Translations under genes and position numbers: made by a program | Origin: an uncultured Ruminococcus sp. | GTDB taxonomy: Bacteria > Bacillota > Clostridia > Oscillospirales > Ruminococcaceae | DNA: 41,796 bases | Reading direction: 5' to 3' | Assembly (NCBI GenBank): GCA_947345935.1 | Contig: CAMZZN010000020.1 | Location: 1 to 41,796 of the forward strand | Notes under the pieces: model-generated | Database searches by the model: none | What the model was told of the DNA's origin: nothing | The model's input: only the letters and a program-made list of their open reading frames with translations | Part shown: positions 8,272-16,111 of the stretch, in pieces | How positions within the stretch are numbered: the stretch's first letter is position 1 | Layout of the letters: each line of letters opens with the position of its first letter

Positions 8272-9132
8272 ATGAAAAAAAGAATCACCGCTTTTATTGC
8301 CGTCTGTCTTATGACATCAGGAATTTTCGCTTCATGCAGCAAAGACAATAAAACCGGAAGCTCAACTGAAGAGAAAGATATGTCATCCGAAAACAACAGC
8401 TATGAAGAGAACTCCGCTTCTGCCGCCGAAACAAAAAGCAACAGCGGAAAAACCGTATTTAACGAAAAAGGTACCGATAATTCGTCCGGAAACGTCTCTG
8501 AAGATATACCCGAAAAGCCGATAGGAGGCGATGTGACCGGCAACTGGGAATTCACCGACGAGGGCACGGGAGAGATAATAACCCTGATGCTTGAAGAGGA
8601 CGGCAGCGGTTCAGTATATATTGATACGACAAAGTATCTTTTCCTGAACAAAAAGGGAAACTTGTGCATTTTCGGTATGGATATAGGTGATAACAGCGTT
8701 GATTTTGACGGTACGACCCTGACAGCCACCCTCAATACCGATCTGTTTGGCAGCGAAGTAGAAGAGCTTACCAGAAATTCCACCCTTATGGTTCTTGAAA
8801 AAACAGAACCGGGCAGCAGCTCAGAGCTTGACGGCGAATACAGATTCACCGGCGGAGCTTTGGGGGACATTCTTTCCGATAAGCTGACCGGAAAGCTTCT
8901 GGGCGACGTGGATCTTCCCGTCTGCATCCGCATAAGCGGCGAGGATTTCGGCATAAAAACAGACCGTTTTTTCACTTACAAAACCGACGGCAATGTTCTT
9001 ACGGTCTCCGGAACGGAAAAATTTGCAGAGGGCGCTGAACACGATATAAAATATTCTGTTTCCGGCGACAAGCTTATAATATATTTTCTTACCGGAAACA
9101 AAACAATTTTCACACGATCAAATCTAAAATAA
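8272..9132 (+). CDS. Predicted lipoprotein with two lipocalin-like repeats
   Basis: A 286-residue exported protein. The signal peptide MKKRITAFIAVCLMTSGIF ends in the lipobox FASC, so the cysteine near residue 22 would be lipidated. A Ser/Glu/Asn/Lys-rich linker follows to about residue 82. Then come two related beta-rich segments starting VTGNWEFTDEG and LDGEYRFTGG, which resemble the small beta-barrel domains common in clostridial lipoproteins. Function is unknown. The ATG at 8272 follows AAAGGTGG; an upstream in-frame start at 8263 lies over the ribosome site. No terminator separates it from the downstream CNNM gene, so read-through is possible. Confidence 0.8.
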   Translation: MKKRITAFIAVCLMTSGIFASCSKDNKTGSSTEEKDMSSENNSYEENSASAAETKSNSGKTVFNEKGTDNSSGNVSEDIPEKPIGGDVTGNWEFTDEGTGEIITLMLEEDGSGSVYIDTTKYLFLNKKGNLCIFGMDIGDNSVDFDGTTLTATLNTDLFGSEVEELTRNSTLMVLEKTEPGSSSELDGEYRFTGGALGDILSDKLTGKLLGDVDLPVCIRISGEDFGIKTDRFFTYKTDGNVLTVSGTEKFAEGAEHDIKYSVSGDKLIIYFLTGNKTIFTRSNLK

Positions 9133-9176
9133 AGCTTGTAGGAAATATCGACATAAAACAGGAGGTGAATTATTTA

Positions 9177-9260
9177 ATGGACGCTGGTCCTGACGGCAGT
9201 AATAATAAAAACATCCGACGCCCCGTTATGTTCAGAAACAGGCACTACCGGCTATGTTAG
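9177..9260 (+). CDS. Possible 27-codon leader peptide upstream of the CNNM transporter
   Basis: A short reading frame starts at ATG 9177, preceded by a near-perfect AGGAGGTGA site (9160-9168). It starts MDAGPDG, has a polar middle, contains NIRRPVMF, and ends NRHYRLC before TAG at 9258. Six of its 27 residues are arginine. The stop lies inside a set of competing hairpins and 54 bp before the transporter start. An acidic, Gly/Pro-containing start and an Arg-rich end loosely recall the MgtL leader of Mg2+ transporter genes, but I claim no homology. It may be a regulatory leader or just a small protein. Confidence 0.5.
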   Translation: MDAGPDGSNNKNIRRPVMFRNRHYRLC

Positions 9261-9274
9261 CCCTTTGCGGCTAT
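9249..9274 (+). promoter_or_regulatory. Mutually exclusive hairpins at the end of the leader frame
   Basis: CGGCTAT occurs twice (9249-9255 and 9268-9274), flanking one complementary TAGCC (9258-9262). TAGCC can pair with either GGCTA: loop TGT with the first, loop CTTTGC with the second. The leader stop codon TAG is part of the shared arm, so a terminating ribosome would block the pairing. The stems are only 5 bp, so this is suggestive rather than strong. Confidence 0.35.
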
Positions 9275-9314
9275 CTACAACAGACTATAACTAAAATGTA
9301 ACGGAGGATTTGAA

Positions 9315-10634
9315 ATGGCTGCGGAAATTATTCTGCAAATTATTTTTTTAACGCTTTATGCCGTTTTTACTTTTGCTGAAACGGCGGTTATTCTGGTCAA
9401 CGACAACAACCTTGAAAAACTGGCGGCAAGCGGCGGAAAAAAGGCGTCACGCCTGAAAAAGCTGCTGGAAAGCCCCTCAAGGTTCATGGCGTCTCTTCAT
9501 GCTGCGACGCTCTTCACGGGACTTCTCGGAGCAGCTTTCGCCGCACTCGGATTTTCAGGGAGACTGACTTCCCTCATCCTTAAAACCGGACTTGATATCT
9601 CCGGCAAAACCGTTCTGTACGTGTCCGCCATACTGATAACAGCCGTCGTGCTTTATTTTACAGTGGTCATAGGAGAGCTTCTCCCAAAAAGACTGGCGAG
9701 AAAAGATCCCGAAAAACTTGCACTGGCAATGAGCGGCTTCATAGTTTTTGCATCGGGACTTTTCACGCCGTTCGTATGTCTCAGCAAGGCGCTTTCGGGC
9801 GGCATACTCCGGCTCATGAACATATCTCCCGACAACGGTGAAAATACTGTTACCGAGGAAGAGATCCTCATGATGTCCGATGCAGGAGCCGAAAACGGTA
9901 CTATTGACGAGGATGAAAACAGAATCATAAAGAATGTGTTCGCCTTTGACGACCTGACGGCAGATCAGGTATGCACCCACAGAACGGACGTGGACGTTCT
10001 CTGGAGCAGCGACCCCATTGAAATCTGGGAAGAGACCATACATCGCACACGACACTCGGTATTTCCGGTATGCGGCGAAAATGTTGATAATGTGATCGGT
10101 ATTCTTGACGCAAAGGATTACTTCCGGCTCGAAAATAAAAGCCGTGAAAACATTATGGAAAACGCCGTACACGAACCGTATTTTGTTCACGAAAACATGA
10201 AGGCGGACAGGCTTTTCGAGGCTATGAAACAGTCCGGCGCCGATCATTTTGCAGTTGTCGTGGACGAATACGGCGGAATGAGCGGAATCATAACTATAAC
10301 CGATCTTGTTGAAGAGCTTGTCGGCGATTTTGCCGACGATGAATCGGATCTCCCGGCTGTGAGACTTGAAAAGCAGCCCGACGGCTCCTGGACCGTTCCG
10401 GGCATCACCTCTCTCAGCGAAGTCTGCGAAGAACTTGACATAGTTCTTCCTGCGGACAAATACGACACCTTCAGCGGCTACGTGATAGCTGTTTTAGGAG
10501 AAATACCTGCAAACGGAACTCAGGTCTCGCTTGAATCCGACGGCCTTGGCATTGATGTAATCGAAGTAGAACATCACCGCATTGAACTTTGCAGGGTAAA
10601 AAAATTGCCGGCTGACATACCGGAAGAAGTTTAG
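9315..10634 (+). CDS. CNNM/CorC-family transporter with CBS and CorC domains
   Basis: A 439-residue membrane protein of the 'hemolysin family', now placed with CNNM/MpfA magnesium or divalent-ion exporters. Residues 1-180 hold the CNNM domain with about four hydrophobic segments and the IGELLPKRLA motif. A CBS pair follows (about 205-335, including HFAVVVDEYGGMSGIITITDLVEELVGD). A C-terminal CorC_HlyC domain lies at about 350-435. The family is thought to move Mg2+ or other divalent ions, with ATP-Mg sensed by CBS domains. A CGGAGGA site precedes the ATG. A strong terminator follows. Substrate direction is inferred from the family. Confidence 0.9.
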   Translation: MAAEIILQIIFLTLYAVFTFAETAVILVNDNNLEKLAASGGKKASRLKKLLESPSRFMASLHAATLFTGLLGAAFAALGFSGRLTSLILKTGLDISGKTVLYVSAILITAVVLYFTVVIGELLPKRLARKDPEKLALAMSGFIVFASGLFTPFVCLSKALSGGILRLMNISPDNGENTVTEEEILMMSDAGAENGTIDEDENRIIKNVFAFDDLTADQVCTHRTDVDVLWSSDPIEIWEETIHRTRHSVFPVCGENVDNVIGILDAKDYFRLENKSRENIMENAVHEPYFVHENMKADRLFEAMKQSGADHFAVVVDEYGGMSGIITITDLVEELVGDFADDESDLPAVRLEKQPDGSWTVPGITSLSEVCEELDIVLPADKYDTFSGYVIAVLGEIPANGTQVSLESDGLGIDVIEVEHHRIELCRVKKLPADIPEEV

Positions 10635-10655
10635 AACGTGTTCACATAAAATAGA

Positions 10656-10693
10656 ATGCACCTCGGAGGCCTGACTTCCGAGGTGCATTTTTA
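10656..10693 (+). terminator. Intrinsic terminator after the CNNM gene
   Basis: A 12-bp stem (ATGCACCTCGGA with TCCGAGGTGCAT) closes with TTTTT about 22 bp after the CNNM stop. A repeat element begins in its T-run. Confidence 0.9.
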
Positions 10694-10812
10694 CGGCAAC
10701 ACCGCACAATTTTTCCTTGCAATGCGACAGTATTGCTGCATCAATTTTACGCAATCTGACAAAAAATCTAACTGTACATCTGACGCATAATCTTTGTACA
10801 GCGTTGCCTTTA
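10691..10812. repeat. Repeat family 1, copy A (MITE-like)
   Basis: About 122 bp. The left end reads GGCAACACCGCACAA and the right end GCGTTGCCTTTA, whose complement TAAAGGCAACGC makes imperfect terminal inverted repeats. Its complement aligns with the element at 33082, sharing the blocks CAGATGTAC, GTCAGATTG and ATACTGTCG. It has no coding capacity. The right end supplies the TAA stop codon of the neighbouring XRE gene. Confidence 0.7.
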
Positions 10813-11103
10813 TGGATAAAGACAATTCAGAAATTCAGCAAGCCTGATCTGCTGCTGCGTATTTAATTTCATAATGGACGTTTTTAATATAGGATTGATC
10901 GCCGGCGTATCTTCGCTGAAAAATTCGCTTAAAGAAATCTCCAGCGCATCACAGAAGTAAGACAAAGTTTCAACAGTCGGGACTTTATTTCCAAGTTCGA
11001 TTTCTCTTAAAAAACTCTGAGATAATCCGGCCATATTAGCAAGCTTATTAACAGTAACCCCCCGCATTTCACGAAGCTGCCTGATTCTTTTTCCGACTTC
11101 CAT
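10810..11103 (-). CDS. XRE-family transcriptional regulator
   Basis: A 97-residue protein with an N-terminal Cro/CI-type helix-turn-helix over residues 3-60: GKRIRQLREMRGVTVNKLA, then the recognition helix region LSQSFLREIELGNKVPTVETL. The C-terminal tail (about 65-97) is short and has no ligand-domain hallmark. It is divergent from the lipoprotein gene at 11243, across a 139-bp gap that holds a 38-bp palindrome, so it is a good candidate regulator of that gene and perhaps itself. The last codons and the TAA stop run into repeat copy A, suggesting the original C-terminus may have been altered by the insertion. Confidence 0.85.
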   Translation of the reverse strand: MEVGKRIRQLREMRGVTVNKLANMAGLSQSFLREIELGNKVPTVETLSYFCDALEISLSEFFSEDTPAINPILKTSIMKLNTQQQIRLAEFLNCLYP

Positions 11104-11181
11104 AACATCATACCTTTCAGAATATTTTTTGATATGAGTATATTATAATCTCTAAAGAATCAAATAATTACAACTATAGAG

Positions 11182-11210
11182 TTGACAAATTATATTTTTA
11201 GTGTTATAAT
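11182..11210 (+). promoter_or_regulatory. Consensus promoter of the 11243 lipoprotein gene
   Basis: TTGACA (11182-11187), an exact 17-bp spacer and TATAAT (11205-11210). Both boxes are perfect, so the promoter should be strong unless repressed. On the other strand a lone TATAAT at 11142-11147 may serve the XRE gene, without a good -35. Confidence 0.88.
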
Positions 11211-11228
11211 ATTATCACTAAAAATATA
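11191..11228. promoter_or_regulatory. 38-bp palindromic operator over the lipoprotein promoter
   Basis: Perfect 13-bp arms, TATATTTTTAGTG (11191-11203) and CACTAAAAATATA (11216-11228), flank a 12-bp centre that contains the -10 box. Transcription should start near 11217, so the left arm is not in the RNA and this is not an RNA hairpin. Its position fits repression by a dimeric regulator such as the adjacent XRE protein. Confidence 0.65.
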
Positions 11229-11242
11229 ATGGAGGGTTTTTT

Positions 11243-11821
11243 ATGAAAAAAACAGCTAAATTTCTTATTCACTCAATAATTGCCGTTACGGCAGCAGTAA
11301 ATCTCTTTACCTTTACAGGATGCAGTACAGAAAGTCCAAAAGCTAAAATAGGAGATGTCGGTTCAGCATCAGGCAATACCGGTAAAAAGAATGAAGTCGA
11401 ATATGCCGGAATAGGACAATACATAGAAAAAGGAAACTGGAAAATTTCTCTGCTTGACGCTAAAACATACACCAGCATTCCAACCGACAACGAATTTTTA
11501 AAGCAAGAATCTTCACCGGGTAAGGAATATCTCATTTTATTTTTTGAGGCAGAAAATATTTCTGATGAAAACGACTACTTTAATTATTTGTACTTCAGAG
11601 CATATGCCGATGATACCTCTGTAGATATTGCTACATTAATGGGCGATGTTAATGGATTCGGCTCTGTTTCAGGAGACGCTGCTGCCGGAAAGAAAGTCAA
11701 GGGATACGCTGCATGGGAGGTTGATACCGGCTGGAACAACTTTGAAGTATCTTATAACGACAGCTTCGGATCAGATAAAACAACTGCTTGTTTTAAAGTC
11801 TCTTCCGGAGATATAAAATAA
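11243..11821 (+). CDS. Predicted lipoprotein, DUF4352-like
   Basis: A 192-residue exported protein. A signal peptide is followed by a lipobox near residue 27 (FTFTGC) and a short linker. The beta-rich domain has YLILFFEAENISDENDYFN and ends in an aromatic/acidic strand set. The phrase 'long-lasting strand - FEAENISD - strand' resembles DUF4352/telokin-like extracellular domains, but this is a weak pattern call. GGAGG lies 8 nt before the ATG. It is transcribed from a consensus promoter embedded in a palindrome, divergent from an XRE gene, which suggests a conditionally expressed surface protein. Confidence 0.75.
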   Translation: MKKTAKFLIHSIIAVTAAVNLFTFTGCSTESPKAKIGDVGSASGNTGKKNEVEYAGIGQYIEKGNWKISLLDAKTYTSIPTDNEFLKQESSPGKEYLILFFEAENISDENDYFNYLYFRAYADDTSVDIATLMGDVNGFGSVSGDAAAGKKVKGYAAWEVDTGWNNFEVSYNDSFGSDKTTACFKVSSGDIK

Positions 11822-11825
11822 AGAC

Positions 11826-11867
11826 AATATCCCCCGGAAGTCAGATACTTCCGGGGGATATTCTTTG
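11826..11867. terminator. Bidirectional terminator between convergent genes
   Basis: A 16-bp perfect stem (AATATCCCCCGGAAGT, 11826-11841, with ACTTCCGGGGGATATT, 11847-11862) between the converging genes at 11821 and 11873. The T-tracts are broken on both sides (TTCTTTG on plus, TTGTCTTT on minus), so efficiency is uncertain. Confidence 0.65.
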
Positions 11868-11872
11868 TATTA

Positions 11873-12454
11873 TTAATAAATTGCCTGATCCTGCACTGCG
11901 GTCGTTGCAGGCGTTTCCCCTGCGCTGCCCGAAGCAACTGTTACCTTGATCTGTACTTCCTGTGTTTCATCCACGGCAGATTTCAGTATAACATAACACT
12001 CACCGGCTGCTACCGCCGTGATATTTCCAATACCGTCAACTGTTGCCACACTTGTATCGCTTGACGACCAGCGTTCATCAGCTTCAACTGTACCATCGGG
12101 ATATCCGGTTACACGTGGCATCTGAGTTTCTCCAACATTCAGATATACGCTGTATCTGTCAAGCTTAAAACCGCTTGTATTCTGATTAACCGCCGTCGTA
12201 GACTGAGTGCTCGGCGCCGTAGTCGCTTCACTCGGAGGAGCAGTGGTTGTGACCATTGTAGTCTGGGGCTTTGTATCAGATTTTTTCTTGTCCCCGCCAT
12301 CCTTCGATTTATCTTTTGAGCATCCCTTGGCTATAAGTATAACGATCATCAGCACAAGAAACGCTATGACGCAAAGCGCCGCAAGCTGTCTTTTACGTGC
12401 AATTTCCGGTGTGATTCTTTTTCTCGGCCGCTGTGAATTATTGCTGTTGTCCAT
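11873..12454 (-). CDS. Membrane-anchored protein with one Big2-type Ig-like domain
   Basis: A 193-residue protein. A basic cytoplasmic N-terminus (RPRKRITPEIARKRQ) is followed by one transmembrane helix (about residues 24-43). Next come a charged stretch, a Thr/Ser/Ala/Pro-rich linker (about 60-92), and a bacterial Ig-like group 2 fold (about 95-172) with the typical YLNVGETQMPRVTGYP and WSSSDTSVATVDGIGNITAVAAGE signatures. Single-pass type II topology with an extracellular adhesion-like domain is implied. The target is unknown. A GGAAAGGAA site lies before the ATG, and a promoter is at 12544-12572. Confidence 0.8.
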   Translation of the reverse strand: MDNSNNSQRPRKRITPEIARKRQLAALCVIAFLVLMIVILIAKGCSKDKSKDGGDKKKSDTKPQTTMVTTTAPPSEATTAPSTQSTTAVNQNTSGFKLDRYSVYLNVGETQMPRVTGYPDGTVEADERWSSSDTSVATVDGIGNITAVAAGECYVILKSAVDETQEVQIKVTVASGSAGETPATTAVQDQAIY

Positions 12455-12509
12455 GATTCTTTAATTCCTTTCCTTAGATTCTGAATATATACACTGTATT
12501 TATGTGATC

Positions 12510-12529
12510 TTAAGGCAGTGTTGCCTTAA
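12510..12529. repeat. Possible end remnant of repeat family 1 (copy C)
   Basis: TTAAGGCAGTGTTGCCTTAA joins TTAAGGCA to GTGTTGCCTTAA. The second half is identical to the right end of the element at 33082-33266. It could be an element that lost its interior, or a chance palindrome. It lies in the 5' leader of the Big2-protein gene. Confidence 0.35.
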
Positions 12530-12543
12530 TTTGTTCATAATTA

Positions 12544-12572
12544 TTATATCACAAGCTTCGTGAAATGTCACG
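12544..12572 (-). promoter_or_regulatory. Promoter of the Big2-domain protein gene
   Basis: Minus strand: GTGACA (12567-12572), a 17-bp spacer and TATAAT (12544-12549), giving a leader of roughly 85 nt that includes the repeat remnant. Confidence 0.65.
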
Positions 12573-12644
12573 TCTTTTTGCACTGTTTTTTCAAAATTCT
12601 TACACTTTAACATATATAGAGGTATTTTTTCGTCATTTCCTACA

Positions 12645-12672
12645 AAATCCGCAGATAGACTGCTGCGGATTT
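12645..12672. other. Perfect 10-bp hairpin between divergent promoters
   Basis: AAATCCGCAG (12645-12654) and CTGCGGATTT (12663-12672) with an 8-nt loop. The T-runs are only three (plus) or four (minus) long, and no gene ends nearby, so it is not a convincing terminator. The rest of 12455-12770 holds two divergent promoters and the repeat remnant. Confidence 0.4.
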
Positions 12673-12696
12673 GCTTCCTGAAAATTACAAAAAATA

Positions 12697-12725
12697 ATGA
12701 CAAATCCTTTCAGATGTGATATAAT
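12697..12725 (+). promoter_or_regulatory. Promoter of the flippase gene
   Basis: ATGACA (12697-12702), a 17-bp spacer and TATAAT (12720-12725), 45 bp before the flippase ATG. Confidence 0.7.
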
Positions 12726-12770
12726 AATATAAATATCATTTTAAAAAATAACAGGATGTGATAAATAAAA

Positions 12771-14201
12771 ATGGACAAATATAAAAAGCTTGCATTCAAT
12801 ACCTTTATCTTCGCTATTGGAAATTTTGGTTCAAAATTTCTTGTAATTCTTCTTACACGGCTATATACAAATAATATAAGCCCGGCGGACAGCAGCACCA
12901 AGGAGCTTCTTGAAATCACTGCAAATTTCCTGCTGCCTATATTTACATTTTCAATGACAGAAGCGATCATCAGATACGGGCTTGACAACAAATACGACAA
13001 GGGACAGGTCTTTACCACTGCCAGCGTACTCAACGGCACCGGACTTCTGCTGATGTTTGCCTTTGCTCCGCTGCTGAAGCTCGTAAGTTTCCTCGATTTT
13101 ATAGACGGTTACACTATACTTCTTCTGATATACGTCTGCACTTCGGCATTCCGGTCACTGTGTTCCCAGTTTGTCCGGGCAAAGGGAATGGTAAAACTCT
13201 TCTCGCTGGACGGTATTCTGGCAACGCTTACGCTTTTCATCTTCAACGTAGTATTCATTTCCCACCTGCACTGGGGAGTCAAGGGATTCATGCTTGCCGT
13301 TATTCTCTCCGATCTCTGCTCTGCGGTGTTCCTGTTCATAGCAGCAAGGCTGCACGTACATCTCAACATACGCTATTACAACAAATGGCTTGCTTCCAGC
13401 ATGATGAAATTTGCCGTTCCGCTTATTCCGACGGTAGTTATGTGGGTCATCACAGGATTTTCCGACCGTCTTTTCATCCGCTATATGCAAAGCGACAGAG
13501 TAACGCTGGGTGAAAATGCGGCGGGAATTTACGGCTATGCTACCAAAGTTCCAAACCTTATTTCCATGATATCCTCGATTTTCTTTCAGGCATGGAATAT
13601 GTCGGCGATAATGGAAAACGACTCCAAGGACAGAAGCCGTTTCTATGAAAAGGTCTACCGAGCATATGAAGCTCTGCTTTTAATTGCCTCTGCCTGCCTG
13701 ATAGCCGGAGTGCAGATAATTACGCCGTTTTTCGTAAGCGCAAAGAACTTCGGGGAATATGGCAGTGTGTATATATACACTCCCGTTCTGATTATTGCCT
13801 CGCTGTTCATGTGCCTTGACCAGTTCCTCAGCAGTATCTATACTGCCACCAAGCACACGAAAAATTCTTTCTGGACAAGTTTTGCCGCAAGCATGGTAAA
13901 TATTGTTCTGAATTTCTTCCTGATTCCCGAATGGGGCATACAGGGAGCCGCCATTGCCACATTCCTGAGCTACTATCTCTGCTTCTGGGCAAGAATAATC
14001 GACGCAAGATATTATGTTCCGTTCCGATTCAACGGCATTAATTCACTTCTCAACACTATAGCGCTTATTTTAATGTGCTGGATGATAATTTCAAAGCCGG
14101 CGCTATATATTCTCTGGATACTTGCGCTGTTTGCATTCGTTATCTGGAGCAACTACAAGGCTCTGCTGGAAACGGCAAAAAAGCTTTTAAATAGAAGATA
14201 A
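12771..14201 (+). CDS. Polysaccharide/oligosaccharide flippase (PST/MATE-like superfamily)
   Basis: A 476-residue polytopic membrane protein with about 12-14 hydrophobic helices. The N-terminus, with FAIGNFGSKFLVILLTRLYT, is typical of the Wzx/PST branch of the MOP flippase superfamily, as are the central WVITGFSDRLFI segment and the later FLIPEWGIQGAAIATFLSYY segment. Such proteins flip undecaprenyl-linked glycans or teichoic precursors across the membrane. No glycosyltransferase neighbours are present, so the substrate is open. It is monocistronic, with its own promoter and a strong terminator. Confidence 0.88.
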   Translation: MDKYKKLAFNTFIFAIGNFGSKFLVILLTRLYTNNISPADSSTKELLEITANFLLPIFTFSMTEAIIRYGLDNKYDKGQVFTTASVLNGTGLLLMFAFAPLLKLVSFLDFIDGYTILLLIYVCTSAFRSLCSQFVRAKGMVKLFSLDGILATLTLFIFNVVFISHLHWGVKGFMLAVILSDLCSAVFLFIAARLHVHLNIRYYNKWLASSMMKFAVPLIPTVVMWVITGFSDRLFIRYMQSDRVTLGENAAGIYGYATKVPNLISMISSIFFQAWNMSAIMENDSKDRSRFYEKVYRAYEALLLIASACLIAGVQIITPFFVSAKNFGEYGSVYIYTPVLIIASLFMCLDQFLSSIYTATKHTKNSFWTSFAASMVNIVLNFFLIPEWGIQGAAIATFLSYYLCFWARIIDARYYVPFRFNGINSLLNTIALILMCWMIISKPALYILWILALFAFVIWSNYKALLETAKKLLNRR

Positions 14202-14206
14202 AAACA

Positions 14207-14241
14207 GCTCCTCCGGTTCAGTTCCGGAGGAGCATTTTTTT
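14207..14241 (+). terminator. Intrinsic terminator after the flippase gene
   Basis: A 10-bp stem (GCTCCTCCGG with CCGGAGGAGC) followed by A and seven T, starting 5 bp after the stop codon. Confidence 0.93.
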
Positions 14242-14282
14242 GAACTTGCGTTCACAGGGAAGCTGTGCGGCTTATCCTATGA

Positions 14283-14561
14283 TTATTTAAGCGCTTTTTC
14301 AAGCCATACATTGGCTATATCAAGAGCTTCGTACAGACCGCATTCCTTTTCCGTATTCTTTACAAAAGCTTTCATGGGATCAGAGGTTTCAGTTGACATC
14401 TGGATCACTCTTACCTTTGAGGCTGTCTTTATATTTTCCACATCCCTTACGGCGAGGATCTGTATCCAGATCACATACGGATCAGCCATATATCCATAAT
14501 AGATCTCGTTTCCCCTTCTCACCAACGGGTAACCCTTATACATTAAAAATTTTTCGTTCAT
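14283..14561 (-). CDS. 92-residue protein of unknown function at the end of the ABC operon
   Basis: A compact soluble protein without signal peptide or membrane segment. The N-terminal part (FLMYKGYPLVRRGNEIYYGYMADPYVIWIQIL) looks like a beta meander and the C-terminal part (about 60-92) like two amphipathic helices. I do not recognise a family. It follows the DUF4340 gene by 20 bp with a good GGAGG site 6 nt before its ATG, so it is very likely the fifth gene of the Gld-like ABC cassette and may act with it. Confidence 0.75.
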   Translation of the reverse strand: MNEKFLMYKGYPLVRRGNEIYYGYMADPYVIWIQILAVRDVENIKTASKVRVIQMSTETSDPMKAFVKNTEKECGLYEALDIANVWLEKALK

Positions 14562-14581
14562 TATATACCTCCGTCAAAATA

Positions 14582-16111
14582 TTATCTCCATGTTGTGATG
14601 AATTCTTCTCCTGTCTCAAGCCTTCTGACGTTCTCGATGAGGGTATCAGCATACGCTCTGCTGCCGAAGAATCTGCATTCTCCGTTTACGGTCACAAGAA
14701 CTGTCATCGGCGAATATTCGTAAAACTCAAACTTATAAGTTCTGTCAAGATAGCCGTCGGTATATTCCAGAGATACGATCGGCTTTTTATCGGGAACTTT
14801 CTCGTCAAACGCCATATCTTCAGCATTAGCCGATACAAGGAGCTTATAGAAAAGTCTGAAACGTTCGTACTGTATATCTTCGCCGTTCAGCTTGGCTGTA
14901 AAATCCTCTGATGAATCGTTTTTCTCCTTGGACGGATCTATGGGTGCAAGGCTGAATTCTGCCTTTTCGCCCGTACTGATCGAAACCGAAAGATCAGTGA
15001 TATTCCATACCGTGTTGCCTATCATGATTCTTGAAGCAATGTCAACAGGCGTTACCGTCATCCACGGAGCATTGTCGTCGGAAAGGGTATAAATAACGCT
15101 GCCGTCCTCAAACATGGCATAGCAGAACTTTCCGTTTTCTTCATCCGACTGCATCTTGCTCAACAGAAGAACATAATCGTTTCCGTCGCTGCATTTCATT
15201 TCAGTACGGCAGAAAGGCGCATCAAGACCGGCGCTTTTAATGTCGGCGTCCGTACAATGATAAGCGTAGATACCGCTTGCAGTAAGTCCGAACATACCGT
15301 GCGTTATCTTCGATGATTTCTCAACGGCAAGGTACGAGCTTACCGGCTCGATCATTTCATGCGTAGCCGACGTACCTCCTGCATTGCTGTCTGTACTCGT
15401 CTCACTGGGGGCAAGAACGATCCTGTAATCAAGATCATCCCTCTCTAAAATAAGACTTTCAACAATCGGCATATCGTCCTCAGCCGGAGATTCAAGCATC
15501 GTCTTGCTGATAAAATCCTCGATCTTCTTGTAATAATTTGACACACGGCTGTTTTCGATCAGGTAAACGTCATTGCTGCCCTCTGTCATAAAATAAGACG
15601 TGGAAGCGTCTACCGGATTTTTTATACCCACAGAATACTTTACGGTCTTTCCGGATTCAAAGGTCATTTCTGCCGATATTTCCGGATCTTCAAGACCATA
15701 CTTTGCAAAATCGGTACAATTTTCGGCTATAATTCCCGACGACTGAATACCGTTGACATTATTTACAATGGTAGCGATAAGACCAGTGTCCATATCAAGA
15801 TCTTCGCAGCCGCTGATATTGTATTTTGCAGCGATCTGCTCTGTCGGCGGTTCTGTCATGACAACGTCAAACTCGCCCTCACGGTTCTTGACATGAACAG
15901 ATACGACAATACCGTCATTCTGCCCGTCGGAATCGCTTACAAGAACCTTACCGCTTCCCTCCGGAACAGTCGTAGTCTCCACGGACGATTTATCGCCGCT
16001 GCCTGAGCTTTCACTGTCCGACTTGTCGGTAAGCTTCATAACAGCCAGCCCTCCGCCGAGAACGGCAAGAACTCCGCCGAGAGCTATTATTCCTTTAACC
16101 TCTTTTTTCAT
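14582..16111 (-). CDS. DUF4340-domain protein of a Gld-like ABC cassette
   Basis: A 509-residue protein with an N-terminal membrane anchor (GIIALGGVLAVLGGGLAVM, about residues 8-27), a Ser/Asp-rich linker and a large extracytoplasmic region. That region has a DUF4340-type pattern: a predicted beta domain around YNISGCEDLDMDTG and SGIIAENCTDFAKYGLEDP ('...YGLDDP' is the typical DUF4340 phrase). A further copy-like part, around LTASGIYAYHCTDADIKSAGLDAPFC, suggests two repeats. Family members sit beside GldG-like proteins. The ATG overlaps the GldG-like stop by four bases. Role unknown; probably an accessory subunit of the transporter. Confidence 0.85.
   Translation of the reverse strand: MKKEVKGIIALGGVLAVLGGGLAVMKLTDKSDSESSGSGDKSSVETTTVPEGSGKVLVSDSDGQNDGIVVSVHVKNREGEFDVVMTEPPTEQIAAKYNISGCEDLDMDTGLIATIVNNVNGIQSSGIIAENCTDFAKYGLEDPEISAEMTFESGKTVKYSVGIKNPVDASTSYFMTEGSNDVYLIENSRVSNYYKKIEDFISKTMLESPAEDDMPIVESLILERDDLDYRIVLAPSETSTDSNAGGTSATHEMIEPVSSYLAVEKSSKITHGMFGLTASGIYAYHCTDADIKSAGLDAPFCRTEMKCSDGNDYVLLLSKMQSDEENGKFCYAMFEDGSVIYTLSDDNAPWMTVTPVDIASRIMIGNTVWNITDLSVSISTGEKAEFSLAPIDPSKEKNDSSEDFTAKLNGEDIQYERFRLFYKLLVSANAEDMAFDEKVPDKKPIVSLEYTDGYLDRTYKFEFYEYSPMTVLVTVNGECRFFGSRAYADTLIENVRRLETGEEFITTWR

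Noticed and set aside
12645-12672. AAATCCGCAG hairpin considered as a terminator
   Set aside because: It lies between divergent promoters with no gene ending nearby and has only short T-runs.
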